A stretch of DNA of 64,000 nucleotides from Nautilus pompilius (Eukaryota > Mollusca > Cephalopoda > Nautilida > Nautilidae): contig JACATO010001453.1 in the NCBI GenBank assembly GCA_018389105.1, forward strand, positions 248,001-312,000. The letters run 5' to 3'. The first letter of the stretch is position 1, and each line of letters starts with the position of its first letter. Below, piece by piece: positions 23,001 to 33,915 of this stretch. The position numbers were made by a program, and so were the translations under genes. The notes below the pieces were generated by a model, which did no database searches, had not been told where the DNA came from, and saw only the letters and a list, made by a program, of their open reading frames with translations.

Positions 23001-25210
23001 GGCCTGATGTAAAGTATGTCAATCAGCAGTGATAGTTAACTCAGATTCTAACAACTAACAAACTAGCTGGATAGTAGATTGACTATGGATATACAAAAAT
23101 ACTGTTATACAATGTCAAGATGAATATCAGGTATCATCCAAGGACATTTGATCTTAGAATTTTCTTCAGGCAGCATAGATCAAAGGCCACTAAAGTATGT
23201 TGTCAGCTGAACAAAATACACCAGAAGAAAAGTGCCAACATTTTATCACAGACTATGTACAAATAGATTCACCATGAAGAGAGATTTGGATTTGATTCAA
23301 AACAAGTCAGGAAGCATAGAAGATAATCATTCTTAAGATGGCATAACGGTACCTAAAAAGTATACACACCAGGGCACAAGCAGTCCGTTGAAATCAAGAG
23401 TATATAACAAGCTCAGCGTCTTCTGTGAAAAATCTAAATATAAAAAGGAGAATTACAGAGAGACTAATTCAATGTACAGATTTATGCTCTGATGGGAAGC
23501 TACTGAATACAGCTATACAGAAATAGGACAGCAGGATATCAGCCAGAGGCACATTATTGCAAATCATATTACAAAAGTATATGTAGTCTAAAAACATCAA
23601 GGAAAGTGCAGCAGTCTGAATCAACGAAAGATACTTCATATGAAGCAAAAAGTAAAATCTACTGCTCACTAAGTTTATAAGAAATGACTTGCTTAAACCC
23701 ACAAGTCATTAAGATTACTGACATCACATTCAAATTAATTTCGTAAGACTTCTGCAGGGACATATCTATCTGGAACTCCATTAGGAAACATGTCAGATGA
23801 TGTTTGGAAAACAAATTTAAGAAGTACTCTACAGCTTTCCTGACAACAAGATGATTTCTTGTTATGCCAGCTAGTCTCTGTTTATGATCTTACAAAAGAA
23901 AGCAAAACATGCTAATGAGATGGAGTCCCTAAAATTAGTTTATCTGGGGATGATGGTGCCATCAATATTACTGCTTCATGTAACAGAACAGTGGCAATCA
24001 GGGCCTCATTTACCTGATCCACTTTCCAGAGCATGTCCATCCATACCTATGCTACTGAGGAAGGCATCAGATAAAGTGCAGTGGCTAGATAAATCATTTG
24101 CTCAAGATCTAATCTATGCTATTAGCTGCAGAAAACAGAAACCAAAGTATTTACTCTTACCAGCAGTATTGAAAACCATGACAATAAGTGTGGAATTCAT
24201 GCAAACTCTGAACCAATTTGGACATGCAGTCTCATATTCACAAAGAGAAAACGGAATAGCGCTTTGTCTTTAAAAATTAGCTACTTCTTCAAAAAAAGTT
24301 TTGAATTAGTCAGTCCACAATTATACTGTGATAGTAACATGAATGCTAAAAAGGAAAAAAAACAAACTAAAAACTAGAAGTGAAGAGTATAAATAAGAGA
24401 TCTGATAATTACTGGCTTTCTAGTGATAAGAATTGTGTTGGTAACTGGAGATACCAGTTTTCCAACGAACGTCTTAAACCATGAAAACAAACTCCAGTAT
24501 ACCGTATACTGGATTACAGGAAAGGATGGTTGTTGGTGGTGATGCAATCACACCTCTTTAATTTTCATAAATTATGGAAAATGTTGAGTAGCGGGCATTT
24601 ATTCATTGTGTAAAGTAAAATACATTGACCAGACAGACAAGCAGGGTGCTAAAAACACCTGCTGAACATCAATATGCATAGACTGCTACTATGTGGAAAC
24701 AACTCTCCTCAACCACTAAGTGGACCATCAAACCAGGTGGCTAAAATAGGCCATGCAATCCGTCTCTCCAAAACAAAGCACTGGAGATGATAACAGCTAG
24801 CAGCACAAGTGTGTTAGCCATCAGGATAAAGATCAGTGGTAAGTCTCTAAATCTAATAGACAGCTTAACCATCAGAGCACCACTATACTTACACCATCAC
24901 AGTTTATAAAAATAATTTTCTTTAAACCTAATTTTAATCTAATAATAGATATAAAAGAGTGATAAAAATCAATATCTGATCAACAAAGATTTAAGAATTA
25001 CATCCAATCAGTTAGCATTCCATGCATAATTTTATAAAATGTTAATTTCAGACATTTTCCACAAATTTACAGCTTTTCCTTGTTTTTCAGTCAGCCTTTT
25101 GGGACAAATCTCTTAATGCCAACACTTCAGTCTTGGACTCTAGAGCAATGAGAACATGGCTGTCATTTGTGATTTCTTTTCTCTGGTACCGATCCTTTTT
25201 CAAAGACTAG
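19986..25210 (+). CDS. Unrecognised protein, C-terminal four exons
   Basis: Exons 19986-20065, 20834-20878, 21314-21426 and 25091-25210 have good acceptors (TTTTTTCCAG, TCTTTTTCAG, CATTACAG, GTTTTTCAG) and donors (GTAACT, GTGATT, GTAGGT), and phases 1, 1, 0 agree. The first two exons encode related motifs, KGKVVCQEG and KGNVVCQET. The third reads PQTRAENYLRTLMAQSDYKF then VEETATWALYNYM. The last ends in a hydrophobic stretch, TWLSFVISFLWYR, with TAG at 25208-25210. The C-terminus could be a tail anchor or an amphipathic helix. I do not recognise the family. An ATG at 19996 could be the start, but the frame is open back to the acceptor, so upstream exons are likely. The function is unknown. 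Confidence 0.55.
20066..21313 (+). other. Introns around motif exon 2
   Basis: AT-rich introns 20066-20833 and 20879-21313. The block 20140-21060 (intron, exon 2 and flank) has a diverged copy at about 30210-30850. No other element was seen. Confidence 0.5.
20834..20878 (+). CDS. Unrecognised gene, motif exon 2 (KGNVVCQET)
   Basis: A 45-nt symmetric exon (phase 1-1) after TCTTTTTCAG and before GTGATT, reading PQITVKGNVVCQET. Being symmetric, it can be duplicated or skipped without shifting the frame. Confidence 0.6.
21314..21426 (+). CDS. Unrecognised gene, exon 3
   Basis: The acceptor is CATTACAG and the donor GTAGGT, with 37 full codons. An alternative donor four bases downstream would shift the last exon into an early stop, so the upstream donor is preferred. 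Confidence 0.6.
22190..22555. repeat. Degenerate ~105-bp tandem repeat, about 4 copies
   Basis: The phrase TATTGACTGAAATACTGGGAT recurs with changes near 22222, 22320, 22416 and 22509. Between copies lie CTGCTAGTGTCAGACTTC-like and GGTTGGCATT-like segments. It lies in the long intron 21427-25090. Confidence 0.75.
22741..22999. mobile_element. Short non-autonomous element with GGGCC ends
   Basis: The termini are imperfect inverted repeats, GGGCCGCATCAAGG and GGTTGAAGCGGGCC (complement GGCCCGCTTCAACC). The interior is AT-rich with paired GGGCCC-rich subterminal tracts. The flanks TGATGTAGAGTA and TGATGTAAAGTA look like a target duplication of up to 12 bp with one change. No coding sequence. 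Confidence 0.6.
23884..24275 (+). mobile_element. Transposon-derived ORF remnant inside intron
   Basis: A 129-codon frame includes LVYLGMMVPS, SCRKQKPKYLLLPAVLKTMT and LNQFGHAVSYSQ..ALCL. The 'N-x-FGH-x-(I/V)SYS' type of phrase recurs in repetitive, transposon-linked proteins of molluscs and cnidarians, but I cannot name the superfamily. It is in the long intron of the unrecognised gene, same strand, with no splice signals that fit the host frame. Confidence 0.45.
25091..25210 (+). CDS. Unrecognised gene, terminal exon
   Basis: After TTGTTTTTCAG the frame reads SAFWDKSLNANTSVLDSRAM and a hydrophobic tail, ending FFKD with TAG. Only phase 0 stays open; the other two frames stop early. Confidence 0.6.
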   Translation, partial: SAFWDKSLNANTSVLDSRAMRTWLSFVISFLWYRSFFKD

Positions 25211-28200
25211 TGTGCTGACCCATCAAAGATGATAACTAGCTACGAGATGGGAAAAGGAAATTCAAATTTTCTCCCCTCCCCAAAAGAATGAATGACAACT
25301 GGCTTTTATATTTATTAGAATAGTTATTTACACCTATTATCAGTCTGATATGTTTTTATTTTATATATATAACCATCCAGTCAAACAGGATATTTAGCCA
25401 GAGGCAATTTTGTTAAACAGCCAAAATATAATTAGTCACAACTTCATCATAAGTTACTGTTTTATGTTGCTCAATCAAATATTTTTTACTATATTACATT
25501 TCTTGTGAACAATTTTTTTCAATTTTTAATAATTTTCATTGGTTCTTATCCTTAACAACAGATATCTTCAAATTATTTTCCGATCTTGTTCATGCCAATG
25601 TAACACAGCTATCTGTGATCAAACACTTTCCAGTTAAAATACTCCCACATGGGCAAAAGTTCATCCTTGTGGTTTATTCACCATTATAACAAAAGCTGCA
25701 ATTAGCAGAAACTTCCATCTTTCCAATGAAAAAGCTAAATTTGTTTCACCCACTGCCAGATCAATTCATGGAATTAAAAAAAAAAAATTGCTCACCTTTG
25801 TTACTTCCAATTAAAACCATAGCATTCAAATACTTTGATAATTTGCCTTGTTCTATATCACAGCACTCATATACACACACAAATTAGACATCATTAAACA
25901 CAACTGATGACGTCAGAACTTGTGACATCAAGATAGTTACCAAAGGTCAGGACAACTGGCTTTTATATACATTAGATAGCTAAATAATAGTTTGTATCTT
26001 ACATTCTTCACATTCCAAAGAATGGCTATTAGCTACCAGTGATTCATTATTTTCATAGCGTTTGAATTATCTGATCTACTGTGTATCCATTCCAACTTAT
26101 GTTGTAATGTAATTTAGGATAATTTGTAGCTTTTCTTCTTGTTTGAGTGATCAATTTCTGGTTGATATGGCCACATGCTTTTCAGTAAGACATCTAATTC
26201 TGATTAATTTTTGCAAAGTTTTCCAACAATTGTTATTCTCTTTAGTAATAAATCATCACATAATGTTTTGTTTGTGAAAAAATTGTTACAGTATATTTTG
26301 TCCACTTTTTTTTCTATCTCTTTTAAAATATCAATTGACCACTCTTCATTTATTATTTTCTGGTAAATTATTGCATTTATCACAATAAAGCTGCATATTC
26401 CACGCATAACAGATTTCACTTTTGCAGTCTCTACATCATTATTCCATATGTCAGGACTGAATGTATTGATGGAAGAGATAATGACCACAGAAAGGAATGT
26501 TGATCTATTGTCACATTAACAAAAGAAATCTTTCATGGGAGGCCAGTGGCCCAGTTGTTGACCTTTTGGACTGCCAAAACTAACACCAGAGTTTGATACT
26601 CAGTTTGACATAGCTTCTTCTCACTCTTCTTCACTAACCAACTGTGGGGATCTCCTGGCAGTCTGGGTTTCTTCCACATCTAAAAACAAGGATTCCTAGT
26701 CGGAATTTCCCTACTGAAATCAGAAATTCTAGGCTCCTCATGAAGTAAGACAGGCAATGTTCTCTAGTGGAAAAATGTAGCAATAAGTTCTTCCTTTACT
26801 CATCACCACTGAAACTGGTGTACAACACAGCAACATTCTTTCAATCTTGAAACTCATGTAAAAAATTTCATGGATTAGAAATAGTTCATCTATTCCTTCA
26901 ACCAACAACTTACCTGTGACACCCTTTGGAAATGATTTCTTGACACTGATTCTGAAAATATTTGAATGACCATCAGTTTAATTCATTTTTGAGCCATTAG
27001 AGCTTCCAATAGTCCCAGTTCATCCTCATTGAAAATATTCTTCTTAGCATAATTGCGCAGCAAGACAGGCAAGGTGTTTTTCAGCTATTTACTTGTCATT
27101 TATTCAATTACATTGTTTTTCACTTAGTTTTGTTCAATGGCTTATCCACTCCACATCATTTGTCTTTCTCAGCACTCATGCACAGCACACAGTCGCAGCA
27201 ATAAGGGATAACACATGATTCAACAGTTCACATGGTAGATATGTTAGTGGCACAAGAGTAACATGTAAAACAAAAAAATAAAAGTGATTTGAAATTTTAA
27301 ATAGAAAAAAATCTGATTTCAATACCAGAGAAATTATTAATAATGTCCGTTCATATTATGTAAACTTTACTAGTGTTCATAATAAAAGAATTTATTTGCA
27401 TGTGTGGCACAGAACTTCTGGCCTAGCAGGGACCAGCAACTTTAGTTCATATTTAGCAAGCTCAGTACTATGCAGATTCATAATAAATGGACTAGACTGT
27501 ATAGGATTCAAAGCAGCAAAATTCCTACTGATATGCTTTAGACGTTAATAGCTTTTCTATACTCTGTCTTAAAATATTGTTTCTCTGCATTTCTTCTTTT
27601 TTTTTTTAAAGATGGAGCTGGAGATGAGAAAAACAAATTGGTAGGATTACTCACAACACTTATTTCCCATACTCTATTCCCAACTACCAATAGCTAATTC
27701 CTGCAAAAATCATCTAACAGATCAAAGGATTGATAGTAATTTCTACTACCTACAATTTGTTTTTTTTAGCATCTTTCAACTAGTTTAGCATAATTTAAAA
27801 TTTCTTCGTTTTTTGTAGCACCAGTCTAACATGACTGTTCCAAAGTTTTGCCATCCATTGCCTTTTACTATTTCCTTCCATATGCATCTCCCATTAATTG
27901 CAAGCTTGCTGAAGTCATTCACATGTATAAATTAATGTGCATACTCTTTCACCTGAAAAGAAAAGTTAAGCATTTACCATTTCTACTCATATGAGCAATA
28001 ATTGCATGTCAAAGAGACATTTATTTAAAACACTCATTTGATGTAAGACTTAGGACTCTTAGGACATCAATAAATTAATGTTATTTTTAAATTTCATATT
28101 CAGCATAAAGAATAATATTAACAGAAATATACTTAAATTTTAACAAAAAAACCAAAATGGCAGTGTAAAACAATTACACAGAGCAATTAAATATTCCCAT

Positions 28201-30209
28201 TTAAGTACATAAAACCAAACTCAGGTACAAAAAAATACAAAACAAAGGGACCACAAAAATTGAAAATAATAGCACCTTCTTTTAATGAAGCAAACAAAAA
28301 CCAAATTAGGTACTGTCAAGAGAAAATAATCATTTTTGGTACTTGAGGCAGATAAAGCTTTGCATGAATTTTAGGTAAATTATTAAAATGGTAGATCTTG
28401 GGAAATCATTCTAGTAATTTACTTGATGCAAGAGATTGTATATGAAAACAGAGACAGCGGGTTAGTTTTATGTTTACACCCTCTAGTACAATATTTCTCT
28501 GATCCTCATTGTTAAAGAATGCTAGTAGTCAAAACATAAACAGATATAAATATATTACATATTGTAATTAGTTAAACTATATATATATTAAAGGTAGTAT
28601 TTCTGATATCAAGCTAATAAGCTTCCACTGATTTTTCAGTAGTTCATTTATGTCCAGCAGTGATGTTGTAGGCATTGTCCTCAAATGGCGAGAGAAAAAG
28701 CTAGCTGTGCATAACGTCAATATAAAAATGTCACAATAATTTGAGTTTTATAGTCTGTAAGAGTATGCAACAACTCTGGCCACTAACTACCCATTGTAAT
28801 CACAAGTAAATGTTACTTTAAGTTTCTAAGATGGTGATGCATGAAATGTCATTTTTGTGTCCAACAAATCTTGTTTTACTGTTACAATTAAAATAACCAA
28901 TCTCAGCAATCATTTGTATTCACAAAATCTAGTTTATTATTGAAATAAAAGCTTTAAAGAGTTTTTGCGGAGAAGTGAAACTTGATTTTTATTGTCCCTC
29001 TTTTCACACAATTCGCTTGTGTTTCATTTATCGGCTTGTTTTTTTCTCTTTCTTGACCTTTGGGGGATTTCTATACTTAAAGATTATCCTTAAAAAATAC
29101 CTGCATCAGACCCAATGTTCATTCAATGAAATGTTCCAAGCAGTGGGAAAAGACTAGACTTTTTTTAACTTGCTTCCTCTACCACAATTGAACTCAGCTC
29201 ACTTCTGCAATCACTGAATCTTATGTTGTTCAAATGACCCCATGCCAATGATGATATCTCAGGTGCTGTAAAACAGGAGAAATGAAAGCAATTTCAAACA
29301 AAGAGAAAGCCAGGTTGTAATGCTGCTAGACACAGACCAAGTATTTTCTGGCTCTCAAAACTTTTCAGATACTACCAGGACATTAAAACACCACCTTTGA
29401 TTTGAAAAAATGAAGAATCTTTTATTCGTTGCTGAAGTTGGTCTCTTCCAAACTGCTATGCATGGCATGAGTACCTAGAACATACTGTACGCCCTTAAGC
29501 AGCAAAAGGTTTCCATCACTGGTCAGATGGTGATAAAATAAAGTGCCCTTCCTACAAACAGTAAATTTAAAATCACTCAAAGATGAAATGATGCAGGCAA
29601 CATTCTCCTTAACCATCACTACTATGAATGGAATACTCCACTAACACATCTAATCTACACTGGCAGCAATGTATGAGGGATTTTTACTACTACACATAAC
29701 CTGTCTCTCAATGGCAGTTTCTGATAAATATCTAGCATAAATTACATCTTTTACATATCTCAAATCTGTAATTATTTTTAAGAATTAAATAACTCCCACA
29801 AAGGTCTAAAACTGCTTAAAACAACATAATCTTGTTTTATTTGTGGTATATATTTTTAAAAATGCAAATTTCTCCAATTTTAGGTTCCTTACTCTTGAGG
29901 CTTACAAGGATTTTATGCTATTAATCTAAAAGTTCTGTCTGCTTTTTCATTAATGCATTTTATTATAAATCTTTTTCAAAACCCAGATTGTTGTTTTTAT
30001 TTATATTTTCATCTTCATCAAAGTGGATAATTTCAAATGAAAATGCCACATACATTGCTAGGTGGTATTTAATCAAAGTACAAGAATCAATCATCCTATA
30101 AAAAACTTTTTGAAAATCTTTGTTATTTTAGAATTTAACATGAAAATGTTCAAATTTAAGTAAAACCTTTGTGAAAAAACATTAAGGTATTTAAATCAAT
30201 AACCAGTAA
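25211..30209. other. AT-rich region, no gene recognised
   Basis: It probably begins with the 3' UTR of the unrecognised gene. A phrase GACAACTGGCTTTTATAT occurs twice (25295 and 25949), suggesting dispersed repeat pieces. The stretch around 28470-28580 resembles 21665-21790. A 94-codon minus-strand frame at 26488-26204 matches nothing I know. Confidence 0.4.
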
Positions 30210-30850
30210 TGCAAATGCAGAATTTTGTCTCTACTTCTTGTTTCTAGAACCAGTTCCTATTAGTGACATTCTGCTGCTGATTTTGGAAATTCTCATTTCT
30301 CTCTGAACAAACTAATAGATATTCATTCCTTCAAAGGATTTTTTTTTTTTTTTATGGGCATGTCTGTGTAGATTTAGTTTCAACATATGAAACTTTTTGA
30401 ATGTCAACTTGACGGGATACATGACCAAAGTTAAAACTTCTTGTTCACACTGTAGCATTCTGCTGTCATCAAGTGTTCCTTGAGATTACTGAACATTTTT
30501 AATGGTTCAAAAAATTTCACATAACAGAAAATTTACCTGGCATAACTAGCTACCTGAAAAACAAATATTCCATATAAATTTTGCTTTCTTTTTCAAACTC
30601 ACAGATGACAGAAAACAGAGGTATTGTCTACCAGGAGATAGGTAATCTAAAAGTTTAATTGATCTACATGAAGACAAAATAGTTCAAGAAAAACAGCTTC
30701 CTGTATAAGATTTTGATTAATTTCAGAACACTAACTAATTACAGGTGTTTTAAACAACTTTTAAAAAATGATGAATTTTTATACATTAATGAAACTAAGA
30801 AATCCTACCAGTCATTTTGCCTCATTATTACATCAATCTTTCCAAACCAT
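30210..30850 (+). repeat. Diverged duplicate of the motif-exon-2 region
   Basis: Intron, exon and flank resemble 20140-21060 in order and sequence: AACCAGTTCCTATTAG, then TTGAATGTCAACTTGA, then the exon copy, then TTCCTGTATAA.ATTTTGATTA. Some internal parts are missing. It is on the same strand as the original. Confidence 0.75.
30597..30641 (+). pseudogene. Dead copy of motif exon 2
   Basis: It aligns with exon 20834-20878 and retains a GTAATC donor. The acceptor CAG of the original reads CAA here (30594-30596), and the corresponding frame has an in-frame TGA or needs a different phase. It would read MTENRGIVYQEI if begun at ATG. Confidence 0.6.
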
Positions 30851-33559
30851 AAATTAATTGTTGGTAATTATCTGATTATAAAAGTTGCAGCCTGTTTGTT
30901 TTTTTAAAACTGTTTTGTTGCTGCAGACACAGCATTGTGGCTTGACTGTAAGCTGCAGCAGGCCACTCGTTGTGACTGGGATAACATCAATGAAAAATGC
31001 AATAGGCCCAGCATTGTGGCTTGCTGAACTTGTAAAATAGCCACTTTGATTTGTTAATAACAATTTTTAGTGTTATATAATGTAGAAAACTAATCATTTT
31101 TTATGCTATACATTAAGAAAACTTAGCAGCAAAATAGTTCATGAAATAAATGCAACTTCCTCTGGAATTTCATGTAATGACTTTCCATAGTGATGGAATT
31201 TCTGTTTAATAGATGATTCTTGCATTGTAATTACACATGTACAAGAAATCCTCTCTTCCATTGCAATTGAGGGGATGACACATTAATTCAAGATAAACTG
31301 AGAGAGATAATGATAAAGAACGAAGTCCCTTTACTTCCAAGTAGTTTGCATCTAAGCAATCCTGAAAAAAGTGTACAAAGTTCTTGAATATATACCAGTA
31401 TTTTGGTTATCAACAAATGGCACTATGTTTGAGCAGTTCCACACTATTCAACCACCTCAAGTTGAAAACAGGTCATCATAACCTTGGTTGATTTGGAAGA
31501 TGGAATGCTTTTAGACAAACAAAAATAAATTTTTAATAAGCTAATATCAATCAATAATTAGTTATATTTAGCTTTGATTTATTCATAGACAAACTTCATC
31601 CTAATATTGGCTATAATTGTTTCTAGATGGTAAAGGAAAATAAACTGGTAGTGAGCAGCTTTGTAACTAAGCATAAGACAGTTTTAAAGTTATGCCTATT
31701 CTTCAAGGTAATAAATCTACTGCTTTAATTATATTTTTTAATTAATTTCTTTAGCAAATTTTTGGCAATTTATTTGTGTTTTCAAATTAAATGGAATACC
31801 ATTCTAATGCTAAACTGTTCAAAATATAGCTAGCTCCTCCTGAATACTGCTGTACATTCTGCCATGCTAGCTTCCACTATAATTGAATAAGTTGGCAGTG
31901 AATAACAGCAGGAATGATACCAATAAACTAGAGGACTCTGTCTCTGACAAGTAATAGGTTAGTTTGTGTTAACCAGAACAAATTGTCCACAGGAACAAAT
32001 AAAAAATGATTGATACTTCAATTAATGATGATGATAGTTACATTAATAACAAAATTTAATTTACAAATAGTCATATAAAAGATGGCATAAATTAGGTTTC
32101 AGTTTTGTAAACCTCAAGAATAGTAGATGTTTCATATATGGAAAATAAATGAGTGTTTCACATCAATGATCCCATCAGTTAGAGATCACATGGTTAATTC
32201 TCATTCTTAAAAGGGGGCTCTAATGGAATTTGATTAATTGACAACAAGAGCACTCAAAACAATTTTAATTCCTTTCTTATAATGTTTATTCATCACTTAA
32301 TTAAGAAATTTATATTTAATCATTTAACATCCTTGTATATATATATTTCATATATTACTTACACAATACACATATACTTACTGACAAGTTTCAATCTTTC
32401 ATTTGCATAGCACAACATTCTAATATCCAGCAGTCTAATGCACTATTCCACAAAGACAAGATGAAAGATTAATACCTTTCCATTTATTTATTCCTCCTTA
32501 ACTAAATTTCCATTACTATACCAGTGAATCAACAAAAGTCCTGAACATTTTCAAGTGATGAAGTGCATTGGGCCCTTAAGTGGACATTTAAAGTCTACAC
32601 AACAAATAGAATGAATGTTGATCAGAGAAGGGAATACTTTCAAAGGGGGCTTTATTCTTGTTATTTAATATGCACAAAGGGAATAAACTGTAATTAATGA
32701 ATTGACATCACTAATAAATATATAGCATCAGTAAACTACAAATTAATTTTGTTAACATACTCATAAAGTCAATGAAAGTGACAACTTTTCCTAAAATTGC
32801 ACATAGGTGGGTGTAAAACCTAATTTTTTTCAGTATGTACTCATCCTTAACTTTTTTGTTACCAACCATAACCCTCAGCCCTAACAAATTAACTTGAGCC
32901 TTAATTTTTTTCCAAATGCACTTTACTCATATCTTTTTTAATATGTAACTAACCTTAATCCTAATGTTGTAGTAGAGATACATGAAAGCATGTTTATTAA
33001 AAGAAAACAGAGTGACTGCAAGAAAATAGAACACAAAAGCGATCTGTGCAGACTCTCCTTTGTTCTGCAAAGGGAATGAGGACAGTCTGTCTCCATCCTT
33101 AATACTCAACTCAAGTAGATTCATCCAAGAACAGCAGCAGAGCGATTTATAGAAGGCATATGTAGGAAGTTTACAAACACCTAAATGTTTATCATCATCA
33201 TAGATTTTGTAGATCCACACGTTGAGAATGGTGTGGCAGGCAAGGCCAGATTTACCTCCTCTGCTGCCCTTATGCCAATTTTCAGACCACCTACCCATTC
33301 ACCAACTCTAACTTACTCACTACAAACTAGATCAGATTGAGTTTTGGGTGATGATGCTGAGTTTACCAGCTTTACTGACATGACAATTTGATGCATGAAA
33401 ATGATTCAGAAACACAAAATTATATTTAGTTAACAGGTATAAAGGAACATATAACAATATCATCAATACAAAAGCAAATTTTGTCAGTTTTAGGAATAAG
33501 AGACTCAAACATCTGAGTCTGAGATAGGTTCCAATAGGATATGATTTCACACATTTTTA
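30851..33559. other. AT-rich region, no gene recognised
   Basis: Mostly AT-rich sequence. ACAGCATTGTGGCTTG occurs at about 30929 and CCAGCATTGTGGCTTG at about 31009, a small direct repeat. A minus-strand frame at 33298-33100 is open but not identifiable. Confidence 0.35.
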
Positions 33560-33915
33560 GAGCAAATTTTCTATTGATGTCATCAATAACATTACCATAT
33601 GAAAATGTGCTCAACAGTTCAGACTCAAATGCAAGCAAAGCCAAGCTATTCAATCTTTCTTAACTTAATGATGAACTAAAGTAATTTTTTTTACATGCTT
33701 TAGACAAGATTTCTTGGCACTACAATTGGTAACTAAGAGTTCAAAGAAAATGTGCACAGCTGTCTACATTCTAATAAATCACTTGCAATTTATCATTTTT
33801 GATTAATTTTTGAATTTCTGGAATAGGATTGTCAAGCTTATCAATAATATTCAAATGGAAGCAAAAGATGCACACGTTCATCAGCTATGGCTTCTCCCAA
33901 ATTGTCAGGGTACTG
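33560..33915 (-). pseudogene. C-terminal remnant of a TTF/ZMYM-like hAT transposase
   Basis: On the minus strand the end of the 57-bp array passes directly into CNQYPDNLGEAIADERVHLL. After stops and shifts it then gives ERLNSLALLAFESELLSTFS followed by VIDDINRKFALKM (33660-33560). The last segment is the characteristic hAT dimerisation end of TTF/ZMYM-type proteins, and the first resembles the YPxDL..xDExxHF region preceding it. Several stops show decay. Confidence 0.7.

Larger units (their letters stand above)
21427..25090 (+). other. Long last intron of the unrecognised gene
   Basis: About 3.7 kb from GTAGGT to GTTTTTCAG, containing the tandem repeat at 22.2-22.55 kb, the small element at 22.74-23.0 kb and the repeat-derived ORF at 23.9-24.3 kb. 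The remainder is AT-rich with nothing recognised. Confidence 0.5.

Noticed and set aside
26204..26488. 94-codon minus-strand frame (MVIISSINTFSPDIW...)
   Set aside because: AT-driven, no recognisable motif and no splice context; not supported as a gene.
32927..33298. 123-codon minus-strand frame (GRWSENWHKGSRGG...)
   Set aside because: The first third looks somewhat protein-like but matches no family I know and has no neighbours in phase. It may be repeat debris.
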